NCBI RefSeq assembly: GCF_001625305.1
Contig: NW_017802491.1
Coordinates: forward strand, 3,140,277 to 3,204,276
Direction: 5' to 3'
Source of the DNA: Branchiostoma belcheri
Lineage: Eukaryota > Chordata > Leptocardii > Amphioxiformes > Branchiostomatidae
DNA length: 64,000 nucleotides
The translations under genes and the position numbers were made by a program. The notes beneath the pieces were generated by a model. The model saw only the letters and a list, made by a program, of their open reading frames with translations. It ran no database searches and was not told the origin of the DNA. This document shows positions 13,501 to 26,603 of this stretch, piece after piece (the stretch's first letter is position 1; every line of letters begins with the position of its first letter).

Positions 13501-15753
13501 TAATCCGATGTAACACTTACATTACAAAAACAGTAGAGTAGATTGAGGATTCTTGCCACATAACATCCAATTTCACATGATAGCACTGTAGTGCTTGTTT
13601 GGGTCAATGTTTTGAACAACGCTGTCATAACACTGCTAATCAACCAGTTTAGATTTCAATGCATGAAATCACATAAGGATTAGTTATGAAACAAAATGCC
13701 ACTGCAATGATGAGTCATTTCAAAATCCACGAATAGGCTTTCTGTTCTGAAGAAAAACATATTTTTTGTCCCTCATTCCTTGCTTATAACAGCCATGAAA
13801 TCACTCATCTCCTATGTTTATGTCTGTATGTCCTAAAATTAGTTCTGCACATTAATGCACTGGGAAAGACAGAGAGGGAGGGTAACTCTTAGTAGGTAAC
13901 TCTATTCATTATGAGGTTCTGAAAGGAGAAACCCCATAACTAATAACATTATATACTGTGACCAATAGATACAGGCCTGAACTAGGCTGCAAGGGGTTAG
14001 AATTACAAACATGCATTACTGGAACAAAGATGGTCCTAAAAACACAGTTTTGTAAGGCACACAGTAGAACAATCAAATACTTTTGGAGGGGCAGCAGACA
14101 GTTAGGGCAGTTGAGACATAAAGAGGTTTTGGAGGGAAACACAATCTTGAACAATTCAAACTTTGTTGTCTTCCTTACTGATAGTCTTATATAATATACT
14201 GCCGCAGTGTACATGTACTTCAAATCCAAAGATATGTTTTCAAGTTCGACATAGAAAAAGCAAACATGCTCATTTCATGGTGTGGTTAGGGAATTCAGTA
14301 TAGACACTAGATCTAAAAAAAATCTGTAGCTCAAATACAAGGGTTGTTATTCAGTGGCACTGAACCTGAGACATTGGGGCCGTGTCTGGTAGCGTGGACT
14401 ATTCACCACACGCCTCACTGTTCTTCTGTTCTTGAAGGACATGGCTTTGTAAATTATCTGTGTTGTCAGACTACATGATGAATTGGACAGCTCTACTTGG
14501 TTAACATGACCCAAACAGGTAGAAAGTACTTGAAGAGGACAATGAAATATCCCGAAAACTACTTTGACCATTTCTAGAACTATCTAGGTGCTCCAAATTT
14601 TACTTTGTAAAATAACTGAGGCAACAAACAGGTACTGTAAGTCTAACTACTGTATTAGTGTATATCATGTGATTTCTTCTGTAGACAGTAAATGCAGTTG
14701 TCTGTCTGAGATCCTGTCTGTCAATCTCCCTGACTCAGCATGTAAGCTATAGTGGACAACCCCTAATACCATAATAATGAAGGGCTACTGCCTGATAATT
14801 GCATGTTCCTGTGTGTTTGGTGTTCCTTGTAAAAGAAGCCCAACAACAGCCACAATAATAGTGTTTTGTTTGGATGAGAACTACCTGGAACCTCCAGTTA
14901 TCTGCACAAGTATGTTTGCTTTGTTACCTCTGGTATCTGCTTTGCACGCAACACAAATATATTGACAAGTGAAAGATTATGATTAGCTGAAACTTTAGTG
15001 TGTTATCCTTGAAGTATAATTTCCACATACTCTGTATTAATATTGTAAAATCCTATCTGTATAACTATCATCAATATCTAAATTGTTTCCAATCTAAGAA
15101 TGAGGATCAAGAGGTAAGTTCTGGTGACAACCTAGAACCTTGATGGTCATAAAATGATAAAGGGATAAAAAATTCTTCATTTTCAAAACAAAACCATTTC
15201 ATAATCATAAGAATTTCCAATTTCCAATGAATTCCATGCGTGATGGAAATACAACCTTGTCCTGTGAGTGAGTATCAGACTACAGTAAAATGTACAATAC
15301 TGGAGTGGTATATGGCTTTTCTAATGAAAATTCATGTTTTACAAAACACCTCAACACTTCTGGGAATTGCCTCATTTGAATGCCAAATGAAACATAACAG
15401 GATGTTGTTGGTTGTGAAATGGCCTAATTTCACCAAATTTCCACATGGAAGACCTCAAATTAGACACGATACGACAATATCACCTGTCCACCTGCCTTGT
15501 TTCTTATTTTATTGCATTCATTTGTGTGGACACCCTAGATCATAATGTAATCAAACATTCCTGCCATTTCATTTTGTAGCAAAATTCAATCAGCAATTTT
15601 GTTCCTGACCATAAACCAGTAGAAAGCACATTACGATGTCCTCTGTAGGCCTGGTAAATTGGATTTATATAAGATCGTATGCATGCCCCAATTCTCATTC
15701 ACGATTGGAAGTAAGAGAACAGAAACAGTGTATTTCTTTGTTATAAACACATC
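7581..15753. other. Long non-coding stretch, presumed 5' intron of sdk
   Basis: About 8 kb of AT-rich sequence with only short, unsupported open frames. I see no convincing exon, RNA gene or intact transposon. A signal-peptide exon of sdk is expected somewhere upstream of 7580, but none stands out. One minus-strand frame near 10.3 kb begins with a hydrophobic run but has no supporting splice site. Confidence 0.5.
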
Positions 15754-15773
15754 NNNNNNNNNNNNNNNNNNNN
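15754..15773. other. Assembly gap (20 N)
   Basis: Run of 20 N. A fixed-length run like this usually stands for a contig join of unknown true size, so continuity of the sdk locus across it is not guaranteed. Confidence 0.95.
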
Positions 15774-16175
15774 ATGTTCCTGTTCAGTAGGGGGGCTCTG
15801 GTCAGACTGCTAGTATCTAGAATCGTAGCATTGGCAGCCGTTACAAATATCTGGAAAACACTTTAAGAAGTTTTGAATTCCCTCCATGAGTTTGTTTTTC
15901 GAAAACACATTGACCTTTAGATTTAAGGTCCTTCGCTGTCCTTGGCTGTTTGTAACTCGACTGATCACGCAAGTCATCCTGTCTTTTGAATACCTGTTCG
16001 ATGTTCTCACGGTGCCGTTGGGCCCTGGGGGATTTTTACAGGTGGTGTGTCCGGTGCAGGCCCGCAGGGCAGTAACTGTTTCGTGTAACGATATTGGCGT
16101 GATACGTAACCAGTTTGACATCCGCCTGTTTCCATGGGTAAGCAGTGTGCCAGTCGGTAACTATGTTGGGCCAAG

Positions 16176-16178
<3 letters not shown>

Positions 16179-16210
<32 letters not shown>
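16179..16210. repeat. (TA)n microsatellite
   Basis: About 16 uninterrupted TA units. The surrounding 15774-16605 shows no supported gene. Confidence 0.95.
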
Positions 16211-16213
<3 letters not shown>

Positions 16214-16605
16214 AAAACTTTATGAAGTTTCGACTCGAGTGAAAAGTGTTTTAAGAGAGCTTAAAGAAGATATGACAATTTTTCTGACGAGTAAGCTGTA
16301 CTGATTTTAGACATGTAGTAAATGTCTAAAACGCTAGCCCCCTTTTCAGGCTCTATGACTGCATTTCTTTCTTACAGCCCCAGCTATCCCGAATTCAAGA
16401 GGAGTGATAACGTTAATTATACCATAAGAAAAAGGAAGCGCATTATAAAACAGTCTAGACATGCTAGAAGACTCATCAGGTTAACAACATTAACAGTAGT
16501 TTCTTACGCGGTTTATACTAGTATCTTTTAATTTTGGTCAATATTATTATTAATGTTTCAACTGTCAAGACTTATAATAAAATCAATGACTTGACAATCA
16601 CTTAC

Positions 16606-16818
16606 CGGTGTCTTTCTCAACTTCCTTATAAGCAGTCGTTGCCGAACAAAGTCCAAGCCGCCAGGTACAACGGCGAGGAGAGGATAACTATACAGCGTAG
16701 TGTGCCGGGGTAGGCTGGCTGGTCCGCGAGATGTCACGTTTTCTAACGTGACGGTTGTCGTGAGGAAGAAGTCATCCTGACAAACGCAACGGGGGATGCA
16801 GCAGTCATTGCTACTCAT
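16606..16818 (-). other. Candidate 5' exon of a minus-strand transcript
   Basis: On the minus strand an open frame from an ATG at 16818 runs about 70 codons to a strong donor (ACACCG|GTAAGTG) at 16606/16605. It has no clear signal peptide. Joining it directly to the sdk Ig1 exon does not keep this frame open, and the joining frame lacks an ATG. It is therefore either a non-coding 5' exon of sdk, an exon of another gene, or chance. The assembly gap at 15754 adds doubt. Confidence 0.25.
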
Positions 16819-17582
16819 TTACAACTACGGCATTCTCCGTTCCGTTCGTCAGGATGTTGGCAGGATGCAGAGGAAGTGCTGAGGAACTGTTGGCTTTACA
16901 TTAGTAGTTCATTCAAATAAAAAAGTGAATAAGGTAGAATCTACACTGATATTTAGACCAGACTTCACAATGCAAGCGGCAAAACAAAAAAGAATGCTGA
17001 TTGCATGTTCTTTTCACGTAAATCGCGAACTGACCCATGTAAAATTTAACATTATTGACGCTAAGAGTTTAACATTATTAATTAATATCATTACAAAATG
17101 TAAAATGTAATAACAAAAATTATTGATTGAACTTCATCTAAAACAAGTTTAGATACACGAATCACGCCTTTCTTGTTGAGCTTTGTTTTGTTTATTGATT
17201 TGATATTTGATTTAATATGGTGCTTAATATAAATTTCAACTGTAGTTTTCACTGCAGGACATAACCACTAGTAAACTGGGACTATGATCTTTGTTTTCTT
17301 AATGTGAAGACATTCACACACGAAATAAGAAATAAGTAATTGACCGCTCTTGTGTGGAGTCGATCACGACTTCAATTTCAAACGTCAAAGAATCTTTAGA
17401 CATACATGCTACAAAGCTGGCGTAAGACATATATGTGTGTACATGGGTGAATCTGATTGGAGATTAATAACCACCTAATGACCCAGTAACTAAAAACGCG
17501 CCAGTTATTGAAGGATTGCTGAGGTTTGATCCACTCACACCTTGGTCTCTACCAGCGGGCTTCACTAGCTATATGGCAGCTG

Positions 17583-17738
17583 GAAAGAGTAGATTTTTTT
17601 TGCGAAATAGACAGATAACATGAGTTGCCGGTCCGCTAAAACTCGGAGCCAATTTGCGGATCACAGTTTGCGGTACGACAAACTGTGCCCCTTCAGTGTC
17701 GGACCAACTCCCCTGGCATAAATCTGTCTACTCTTTTC
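17583..17738. repeat. Imperfect fold-back element with internal hairpin
   Basis: Outer arms GAAAGAGTAGA (17583-17593) and TCTACTCTTTTC (17727-17738) are inverted. Inside them GAGTTG..GGTCCG is answered by CGGACCAACTC. The centre is a perfect 8-bp stem, ACAGTTTG (17663-17670) / CAAACTGT (17679-17686), with an 8-base loop. No open frame. It looks like a degraded non-autonomous inverted-repeat element. Confidence 0.5.
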
Positions 17739-17820
17739 ACCGCTTCTGAAGCCTGATGAAGCCTCAACATGCATCGGCGGGATCCGGAACGATCTTTACT
17801 CTTTTAATACCGATAAATGA

Positions 17821-17960
17821 GTTGTGGCTCTCAAGCACGGGACCGTCCTACCCGAGAGGACGCCCCTAACCAAAGTTAGGTACCCCTTTTTACCTGAGTC
17901 GAGTGAAGAAATTGGCATGAAGAGTATATCATTGGCCCCTGACAGGGGTTTGAATCCAAA
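17821..17960 (-). repeat. Degraded SINE-like repeat with serial hairpins
   Basis: Three short perfect hairpins lie in a row: CGTCCT/AGGACG (17844-17862), CCTAAC/GTTAGG (17865-17880) and CCCCTG/CAGGGG (17936-17948). They are followed by GGTTTGAATCC, which resembles an RNA polymerase III B-box. The style of the sequence resembles dispersed tRNA-related repeats common in marine invertebrates, but no complete A-box/B-box unit is present. Family assignment is uncertain. Confidence 0.35.
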
Positions 17961-18674
17961 AGATAGAGTTGCTAAAATACTTCAATGGAATGTTAAAGTA
18001 TAGCATTGCTTTCCTAACGTTGCCTTTGAGCCCTTTAATATTCCAAGCGTCAGGGCCGATTAGATGTAGACTTTACAATCGACCCGTGGCGCTAGGAAGA
18101 TTAAAAAGCTCTTTTTCGATGGTCTTTTTTTATTCTTTTGTAAATTGAACAGGACGCCATACCTCCAAATGTGGGAAATTTACCTGCCGGCTGTCTTGAC
18201 GACGTCACCCGGGAAGGGCTTTTCTTCCCCACGCAGCTATGGTTAGAAATTACAAAAACTGCCGTGGCGAAGAACAGCTCTTAGCGAGGAGTCATGGACG
18301 TTTTTACACTTCATGTCTCATTTTTCCTTCACTTTTTAATGACAAAAGGTGTTTTACATGTAAAATCTTACAATCAACTCATATAGGCATAGAAGCGTCG
18401 AATAACTCAGAAGAAGAATATGAAACAGGTACATGTACATACCTTTGTCCTTCTGCTAATCAACCACTATTTTCTCATAGTAGCCTCCTTTGCAGACGCT
18501 GACGGACGTTTTTTTTTCAACTACAGCTGTTGATTTTCTTGCAGCTATAAAGCTCTTCTTTAAAACCTGGTTCTGATTGCTCGTAGAAGTCTGACCGCTG
18601 TGGTGCGTACCGTGGTGAAATACAGTACTGTACAGACTATACGTAGACAGCGGTGACACACCGGGACTGAGGTT

Positions 18675-19875
18675 GTCAAAGAAGTACTAGTAACTGAATG
18701 TAGTCAATGGTCACTTTTCTCTCTGCTATATATGAATAGTATATATCTCTCAAGTTCATCTTTTATTATAATAGGGATACGGACGTTATATTTGCCTGAA
18801 TGTGCGCAGGCGCCAAATAAAGCAAGGACTTTATTCAGCTGAAGAGAGCAATTCCGTTGACCCGAGCGTCAGCGTGCGGCTAATTCTAGCACCGTTTATT
18901 TATCCTTTGGAAGTCGTTGACCATCTGGTAACAATGGATGTTGGTATCAGTGGAAACAATATGACTGTCGACTTTCTTTTGGCCGTGTCGAAAGCGTCTT
19001 TTAGGCGGCTAACATGTGTTTGCAGACAAGAATAGCTTCGCAGACTATTCCCATGTGGTGACATTGGTAGTCAAAGAAGTACTGAGTAACTGAATGTAGT
19101 CAATGGTCACTTTTCTCTCTGCTATATATGAATAGTATATATCTCTCAAGTTCATCTTTTATTATAATAGGGATACGGACGTTTTATTTGCCTGTATGTG
19201 CGCAGGCGCCAAATTAAGCAAGGACTTTATTCAGCTGAAGAGAGCAATTCCGTTGACCCGAGCGTCAGCGCGCGGCTAATTCTAGCACCGTTTATTTATC
19301 CTTTGGAAGTCGTTGACCATCTGGTAACAATGGAGTGGAGAATGTTGGTATCAGTGGAAACAACATGACTGTCGTCTTTCTTTTGGCCGTGTCAAAAGCG
19401 TCTTTTAGGCGGCTAACATGTGTTTGCAGACAAGAATAGCTTCGCAGACTATTCCCATGTGGTGACATTGGTAGTCAAAGAAGTACTGAGTAACTGAATG
19501 TAGTCAATGGTCACTTTTCTCTCTGCTATATATGAATAGTATATATCTCTCAAGTTCATCTTTTATTATAATAGGGATACGGACGTTTTATTTGCCTGTA
19601 TGTGCGCAGGCGCCAAATTAAGCAAGGACTTTATTCAGCTGAAGAGAGCAATTCCGTTGACCCGAGCGTCAGCGCGCGGCTAATTCTAGCACCGTTTATT
19701 TATCCTTTGGAAGTCGTTGACCATCTGGTAACAATGGAGTGGAGAATGTTGGTATCAGTGGAAACAACATGACTGTCGTCTTTCTTTTGGCCGTGTCAAA
19801 AGCGTCTTTTAGGCGGCTAACATGTGTTTGCAGACAAGAATAGCTTCGCAGACTATTCCCATGTGGTGACATTGG
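18675..19875. repeat. Tandem array, three copies of a ~400-bp unit
   Basis: Copies start at 18675, 19070 and 19474, each opening GTCAAAGAAGTACT and closing CCCATGTGGTGACATTGG. Copies 2 and 3 are nearly identical and share an insertion (GGAGTGGAGAATG). Copy 1 is more divergent and about 9 bp shorter, so copies 2 and 3 arose more recently. The unit has no coding frame. It lies about 0.9 kb upstream of the first histone gene. Confidence 0.93.
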
Positions 19876-19981
19876 CATTGGCGCAACTGCGATCGTGCTA
19901 CGTTTGTACTACCCACGTGAACGCAGCTGAGGTTGTTTTTTTTTTTTCGTGCCGAACCGAACGGGAGCAGGCTACGTGGGC

Positions 19982-20069
19982 GGAATGGAACCTTCTCTCG
20001 CGGCTGGTTATAGGATGACCGGCTATTAAAAGAACGCGTTAAAAACTCTTCAAAACGCTGTATCAAAAT
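19982..20069. repeat. Dispersed repeat, copy A
   Basis: Starts GGAATGGAACCTTCTCTC and ends CTCTTCAAAACGCTGTATC. The same two blocks recur at 42429-42491 with a different, shorter spacer. No coding potential. Confidence 0.75.
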
Positions 20070-20538
20070 TCAAATAAAAAAGTTTAGGTCATTTCTGATG
20101 GTGGTACGTCAGGCTCGGTACGTAGCTAGATTACGTGGCGATGATTGACATAATTAATGAGGAAGTTCTAGAAATCAGTCAAGTAGGTTTAAACCTCCTT
20201 GTATAAATCTCTTTGGACTAACGTTATCTGTAAATATACATTTATGGTTTATTCATGTATTCCATACGTTCGCCACAAATTACTTTTTTAGTCGATGCAA
20301 AAACCGGCTATTAAACAAGAAGACGACAATAAAAATCAATGTCAAATACGAAATACATGTAATTACATGTACGAAATACATGTACATGTATATGTGGAAG
20401 GACAAAAGTGCAACGAACTGAAGTGACTTTTGTCGGCCACTGTAAGAACTACAGCTACAGTGTCTGATAATAGTGGCTTTTAGCGATCTTTGTCAGTACT
20501 GCAGCTAAAATTTACTAGCATTGGCTGTGTATAACGAA

Positions 20539-20661
20539 CCAATCACAGCTTGGTTACACAGAGCTTCCTGCCAAAGCTGGATCCTGGCGTCCCAACACTC
20601 GACCAATCAACACCTAAAAAATCTGACCAATGACAACTCACTTTTCAAAATATAAGCCAAT
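20539..20661 (+). promoter_or_regulatory. H3 promoter: cluster of four CCAAT boxes
   Basis: CCAAT occurs at 20539, 20603, 20627 and 20657, all on the coding strand within 210 bp upstream of the H3 start codon. Repeated CCAAT boxes (NF-Y sites) are usual in replication-dependent histone promoters. No canonical TATA box is obvious. Confidence 0.6.
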
Positions 20662-20741
20662 CATTAAGCTTTACTATAGTGTCGTCATGATTACCGCCAG
20701 GGTACAAATACCTGGAGTATACGCCTGTGGCCAAATTTTGA

Positions 20742-21161
<420 letters not shown>

Positions 21162-21187
21162 ACACCCAGCCTGACCCAAGTAACCCC

Positions 21188-21203
21188 GGCCCTTTTCAGG
21201 GCC
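21188..21203 (+). terminator. Histone 3' processing stem-loop (H3)
   Basis: GGCCCTTTTCAGGGCC, perfect 6-bp stem and 4-base loop, followed by ACCCA and a purine-rich element CAAAAAGAAC at about 21216. Confidence 0.97.
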
Positions 21204-21802
21204 ACCCACATTTTCCAAAAAGAACCATGTTGTCGTCATGTTACAACCTACATTCAGAAACACGTGCCACACACAACACCTATTTATTTGCGCGCTACAA
21301 GTAGAATGTGGGGAGGGGAAGAAATGGACAGAAACAGCAGTCTGAGCAAGTCACAAACGAATGCATTTCCCCCTTCTTTGGGCCTTACTTTTATAATTTA
21401 ACCCATGATTATAACATACTGTGTAGTGCGACTGGATTATAAATTTACATGGTGCCTGTGCTAACGGCCGCCTGCAACCGCAATGATCGCCTTCTCGTAG
21501 GTCCGTATACTAAATCTCCCAGCAGATTCGTTCGGGGGCATCAAGGAGCTTTCATCACAATGAAAGCTCCTTGGGGGCATGCAGGGGACGATCAAACATT
21601 TTGCCCATCTACGGGCCGGCGGCCAATATAGACTCGCCTTGCCCCTGAGAATCTGCTCGGAGGTCAGATCCGTCAGTAGACATTTTGAATCGTCCAACGT
21701 ACGAACCAAAGTTTGAATTTACGTATATCATCAATTTGATCAAACACCGTATGCAAATTTGCTTGCGGAGCCGACATTACTGGCAGCAGCCATGCTCCCT
21801 AT
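21204..21802. other. H3-H2B spacer with small hairpin
   Basis: No gene seen. AAGGAGCTTTCAT (21543-21555) and ATGAAAGCTCCTT (21560-21572) form a perfect 13-bp stem. AGCAGATTC and GAATCTGCT flank it as outer inverted arms (about 21522 to 21658), suggesting a short fold-back element. Confidence 0.6.
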
Positions 21803-21857
21803 CACGTCCGCAACAACCGGATAGGATCCAAAATTTGCATGCGCTTTCTTATAAATA
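21803..21857 (+). promoter_or_regulatory. H2B promoter: CACGTCCGCAA block, octamer, TATA
   Basis: CACGTCCGCAA (21803-21813), octamer ATTTGCAT (21833-21840, the classic Oct-1 site of H2B promoters) and TATAAATA (21850-21857), 52 bp before the start codon. The same 11-mer and octamer occur at 26081-26116 and 49096-49135. Confidence 0.8.
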
Positions 21858-21908
21858 GGTCGTGCACACAACTTACGCCATTCGTTCTGCACATTGATCG
21901 AGAACACC

Positions 21909-22274
21909 ATGCCGCCTAAAGGAGGAGGAAAAGCCGCCAAGAAGGCCGGTAAGGCCAGGCCCGCTGGAGCCAAGGGCAAGAGGAGGAGAAAGAGGAGGGA
22001 GACCTTCGGTGTCTACATCTACAAGGTGCTCAAGCAGGTGCACCCCGACACCGGTGTCTCCAGCAAGGCCATGGGCATCATGAACTCCTTCGTCAACGAT
22101 ATCTTCGAGCGTATCGCCGCTGAGGCTTCCCGCCTGGCTCACTACAACAAGCGCTCCACCATCAGCAGCCGGGAGATCCAGACCGCCGTGCGTCTGCTGC
22201 TGCCTGGCGAGTTGGCCAAGCACGCCGTCAGCGAGGGCACCAAGGCCGTCACCAAGTACACCAGCTCCAAGTAA
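21909..22274 (+). CDS. H2B: Histone H2B
   Basis: Intronless 121-residue H2B. Start chosen at [12 protein letters not shown]; an in-frame ATG five codons upstream lies too close to the promoter and precedes a non-histone stretch. The basic tail ([10 protein letters not shown]) is followed by the histone fold ([53 protein letters not shown]) and the terminal AVTKYTSSK with the ubiquitin-acceptor lysine. It differs from the 26.2-kb copy by AAEASR for AGEASR and by changes in the tail. The downstream U7-binding element looks weak (CCCAAAAGCCC). Confidence 0.98.
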   Translation: MPPKGGGKAAKKAGKARPAGAKGKRRRKRRETFGVYIYKVLKQVHPDTGVSSKAMGIMNSFVNDIFERIAAEASRLAHYNKRSTISSREIQTAVRLLLPGELAKHAVSEGTKAVTKYTSSK

Positions 22275-22303
22275 ACTGCCTGACCGCCCGACCAGTATAC
22301 CCC

Positions 22304-22319
22304 GGCCCTTTTCAGGGCC
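22304..22319 (+). terminator. Histone 3' processing stem-loop (H2B)
   Basis: GGCCCTTTTCAGGGCC, 29 bp after the H2B stop codon. The trailing sequence AACCAAATCTTCCCAAAAGCC lacks the AAAGAGCT or AAAGAAC core seen at most other genes here. Confidence 0.95.
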
Positions 22320-22850
22320 AACCAAATCTTCCCAAAAGCCCTCTATCGTGTCTCAGATATAATCTTGAAAGTGTGCAACACTGCTTATTTATTACGATCA
22401 AACGATCGAGCAGTTGTTGCGCTAGATCAGTCGATGTGTTTGTCATAATTTGCCGTGCTGTGGACAACGAAGGCATTCGCCCCACTAGCACATTGGGTCA
22501 CAACCAGCACAGGTTAAGCTTTGTTATGAAGTAGGAAAATTATCTGGTATACACATGGTGGTAGGGGCGCGTCTTTCCCGGCGCCACATGAGCTCTTTCC
22601 CGCCCGCCTCATCTAGGTTTCCTAGTGTGTATTTCACGATGGGAGATTGATTAGCCCTAGTCTTCACCAGGCATCGCGGATCGCTGGGAAAATAGTACAA
22701 ATTGGCCAAAATAAAGGGATAGTATACAAGGGAAGATCCCGGGCCATAGAAGATCCAATATTTAGAACATGGCCACCTTACCTCAGCCAATCAGGAGCCT
22801 GTATTTCTTGTGACTAAATCCACATAGTGTGGTCCCCAAAGGGACAGGGG

Positions 22851-22935
22851 TGTACTAACCAACGAATAAATTAGACTAAGTCGGAGACGCCCATGTACTA
22901 ACCAACGAATAAATTGACTAAGTTGGAGACGCCCA
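22851..22935. repeat. Tandem duplication, two copies of a 42-43 bp unit
   Basis: Both copies begin TGTACTAACCAACGAATAAA and end GGAGACGCCCA (22851-22893 and 22894-22935). They differ by one 2-base indel region and one substitution. The rest of 22320-23704 shows no supported gene. Confidence 0.9.
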
Positions 22936-23704
22936 CCATTCACATGCAAATAAAATCAATTAAAAAAATTAACAACACAGGAAAACAGCAATTTGATTTT
23001 CCTGTACATCTTTATTCAAAAAGGTAAACAACTTGAAGAAACACTCATGACAATGAAAGTGAACAACGAACAGAGAATGAATAATGAGTATGGATGAAGC
23101 AAAAAAAATCAGAGGGTTTCTTACAAATGTCAAGTAAAACGAGAGTTTCTCATACATTGTAAAAAATGAAACACGGAAGCTACAAACTTTTAGCGATACA
23201 TTAAAACGATGCAAAGTCTTCCCAACATGTCTAACACGATTCGCACATTTTTAAACTTTGAAAACAAAATACGGTAAAACTAAAAAAAAGAATACACCAA
23301 CATGGTTGGACAGCAGGACAGGCACTGGGCGAGGGAGGGAAGTGGTTAGAGCAGGAACGGCTTGGGAACAGAACAGGCTGGCAGAAAGACGCCACGACCA
23401 ACTTCTTTCAGATCAGATCAGAGACTGCTGTCTCAACAGACAAACCAGAATTTTTCAACTAAAAAACAGAAGGCATTGTGGGGCTAGCATGACAAGAAAG
23501 CAACCGCTATGCATATTTCACATAAGGCTACGAAAAGTAGCTCAGCTGCAATTCATGAATGGGAACAAAAGGATGTACTACAAGCTGTAATGTTGTTGGT
23601 AAGGTTTCTAGGAAAACAAATGAGTGTTTTTTTTATTTAAAACAAAACATGTTTCTGTAAAATGTATTTTTTCTGCTTCGGAAAAATGGCCATGTTCTAA
23701 GTCA

Positions 23705-23870
23705 GTTAAAGGATGGGCGAATTGCTCGTATATGTGGATTTGGTACAGCCCCGCACCCCCCTCGGATTTTGTTGGCACCCCTCGGGCTCCGCCCTCGGGA
23801 TGCCAACAAAATCCTTGGGAGGGCGGGGCTGTACCAAATCCACATAAACTCGCTCCGCCCATCCTTTAAC
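23705..23870. mobile_element. Long hairpin (fold-back) element, 166 bp
   Basis: GTTAAAGGATGGGCG (23705-23719) is answered by CGCCCATCCTTTAAC ending at 23870. The arms stay paired inward through TGTGGATTTGGTACAGCCCCGC and GGATTTTGTTGGCA against their complements, leaving a short GC-rich loop. Nearly the whole element is one stem. No coding frame, consistent with a non-autonomous fold-back or MITE-like insertion. Confidence 0.8.
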
Positions 23871-23951
23871 TAATACTTGCGACCCACGGAGTTGAGTGTG
23901 AAGGTTGTACTATAAAATGACCCTATCACTTCGAACGAATTGACCATAATA

Positions 23952-24125
23952 GTACTCTCCAAGCAGAGGTCGTGGGGGAATGATCGTTACATTTTTATAT
24001 ATGGCCGTTTTTTTTTGTCCTGACCCCCACCAACGGTGGCCGCGGACCTTCTCTGGCTAATGGATACTGCCTGGCCAATTTGATACTGTCTTTTTGCCAC
24101 CGAGAGGGATCTGCTTGGAGATTAC
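23952..24125. mobile_element. MITE with TCTCCAAGCAGA termini, copy 1
   Basis: Terminal inverted repeats GTACTCTCCAAGCAGA and, at the right end, the complement of GTAATCTCCAAGCAGA (one mismatch in 16). Outside, ATAATAGTAC occurs on both sides and may be a target duplication, though the asymmetric ends blur the exact boundary. The 174-bp interior matches copy 2 (27532-27700) through most of its length. Non-coding. Confidence 0.85.
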
Positions 24126-24445
24126 ATAATAGTACTAGTGGCTGGGCATGTTTTCGGGACCCAGTAATTCACAGTACAGCGGGCGTCCTTCAGATGAGCC
24201 GAAGGTATTGTTTAATTTTTCTGCGGCTGTACTATGTCGTAAGACTTGTTTACTCTGATTTTATTAGGCATAGTGGCTTGCAGAAACTGAATGTTCGAAT
24301 AAATGTAACAAGTTTTGACATTATTGAATAGGATTCTATATAACATATATTAATTGTTTTAGGATTCTGAAGGATTCTAGTATTTTCTTTAATACTGAAC
24401 AGTTCACCAGAATCTCCAATGTTACCATAAACAAATAATGGACGA

Positions 24446-24451
24446 GGTCCG
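24446..24451 (+). promoter_or_regulatory. H4-type GGTCCG promoter element of the broken H4
   Basis: GAGGTCCG at 24445-24451 resembles the H4-subtype element; the intact H4 has GAGGTCCGTACTTATAG at 41674-41690. In this copy the following TTATAG is changed to GCATAATCAC, so the TATA-like part is lost. Confidence 0.5.
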
Positions 24452-24511
24452 CATAATCACACCAGTACTAATAGCACCGACGAGCCCCAGACAGTTATCA
24501 GATGTCACTGA

Positions 24512-24813
<302 letters not shown>

Positions 24814-24839
24814 ACCCCCTGACTGAATACGAGAACCCC

Positions 24840-24855
24840 GGCCCTTTTCAGGGCC
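24840..24855 (+). terminator. Histone 3' processing stem-loop (broken H4)
   Basis: GGCCCTTTTCAGGGCC followed by ACCCACACCTTCATAAAGAAC. It is intact although the gene is not, so the damage is probably recent. The following 24856-25334 holds no gene I can support. Confidence 0.95.
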
Positions 24856-25334
24856 ACCCACACCTTCATAAAGAACCGTGTCTGTATCAGTCTGATGGTT
24901 AACTATTGTTGATATGGCCATAATTAATTTGTGGTCAGGATGTACAAACAATATCATATCCAGTGGCTTCGCTTCATCACCAGATCTGTACTGGAAATAA
25001 CGGTCTGGTTTTGCAACAGCGGGCCACCTACGAAATATGTGTAGTGAATTCATGAAGGGGTGAAAATGGAGGGAGCCATTTATAACAACACCCTTAGAAA
25101 TTGTGAGGCGTTTTCTAGCTTCCGGGATAGGAATATGTAATCTGGCCATTTAAAACACTGAAGACACCAAGCATTTGCATCACGTACGGCCGGCATCAGC
25201 ATAAATCTGGGACTGAATCATCCACTTTCTAATGTTTATATATGTGTGGAATGGCATCGCATCAGCTATTAGTATGGGTAAACGTTATGACAAGGAGTGA
25301 ACATATGATAAAGCTCTTTTGAGAAGATGTGGGT

Positions 25335-25350
25335 GGCCCTGAAAAGGGCC
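25335..25350 (-). terminator. Histone 3' processing stem-loop (H2A)
   Basis: Complement of GGCCCTTTTCAGGGCC, followed on the minus strand by CAAAAGAGCTTT, a good match to the U7-binding purine element. Confidence 0.96.
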
Positions 25351-25375
25351 GGAATTTATGTGCCTTTCCGTCGAT

Positions 25376-26558
<1,183 letters not shown>

Positions 26559-26587
26559 ACCGCCTGACCGCCCGACCAGTATAACCC

Positions 26588-26603
26588 GGCCCTTTTCAGG
26601 GCC
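26588..26603 (+). terminator. Histone 3' processing stem-loop (H2B)
   Basis: GGCCCTTTTCAGGGCC, 29 bp after the stop, followed by ACCCACATCTTTCGAAAGAAC (purine element GAAAGAAC). Confidence 0.96.
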
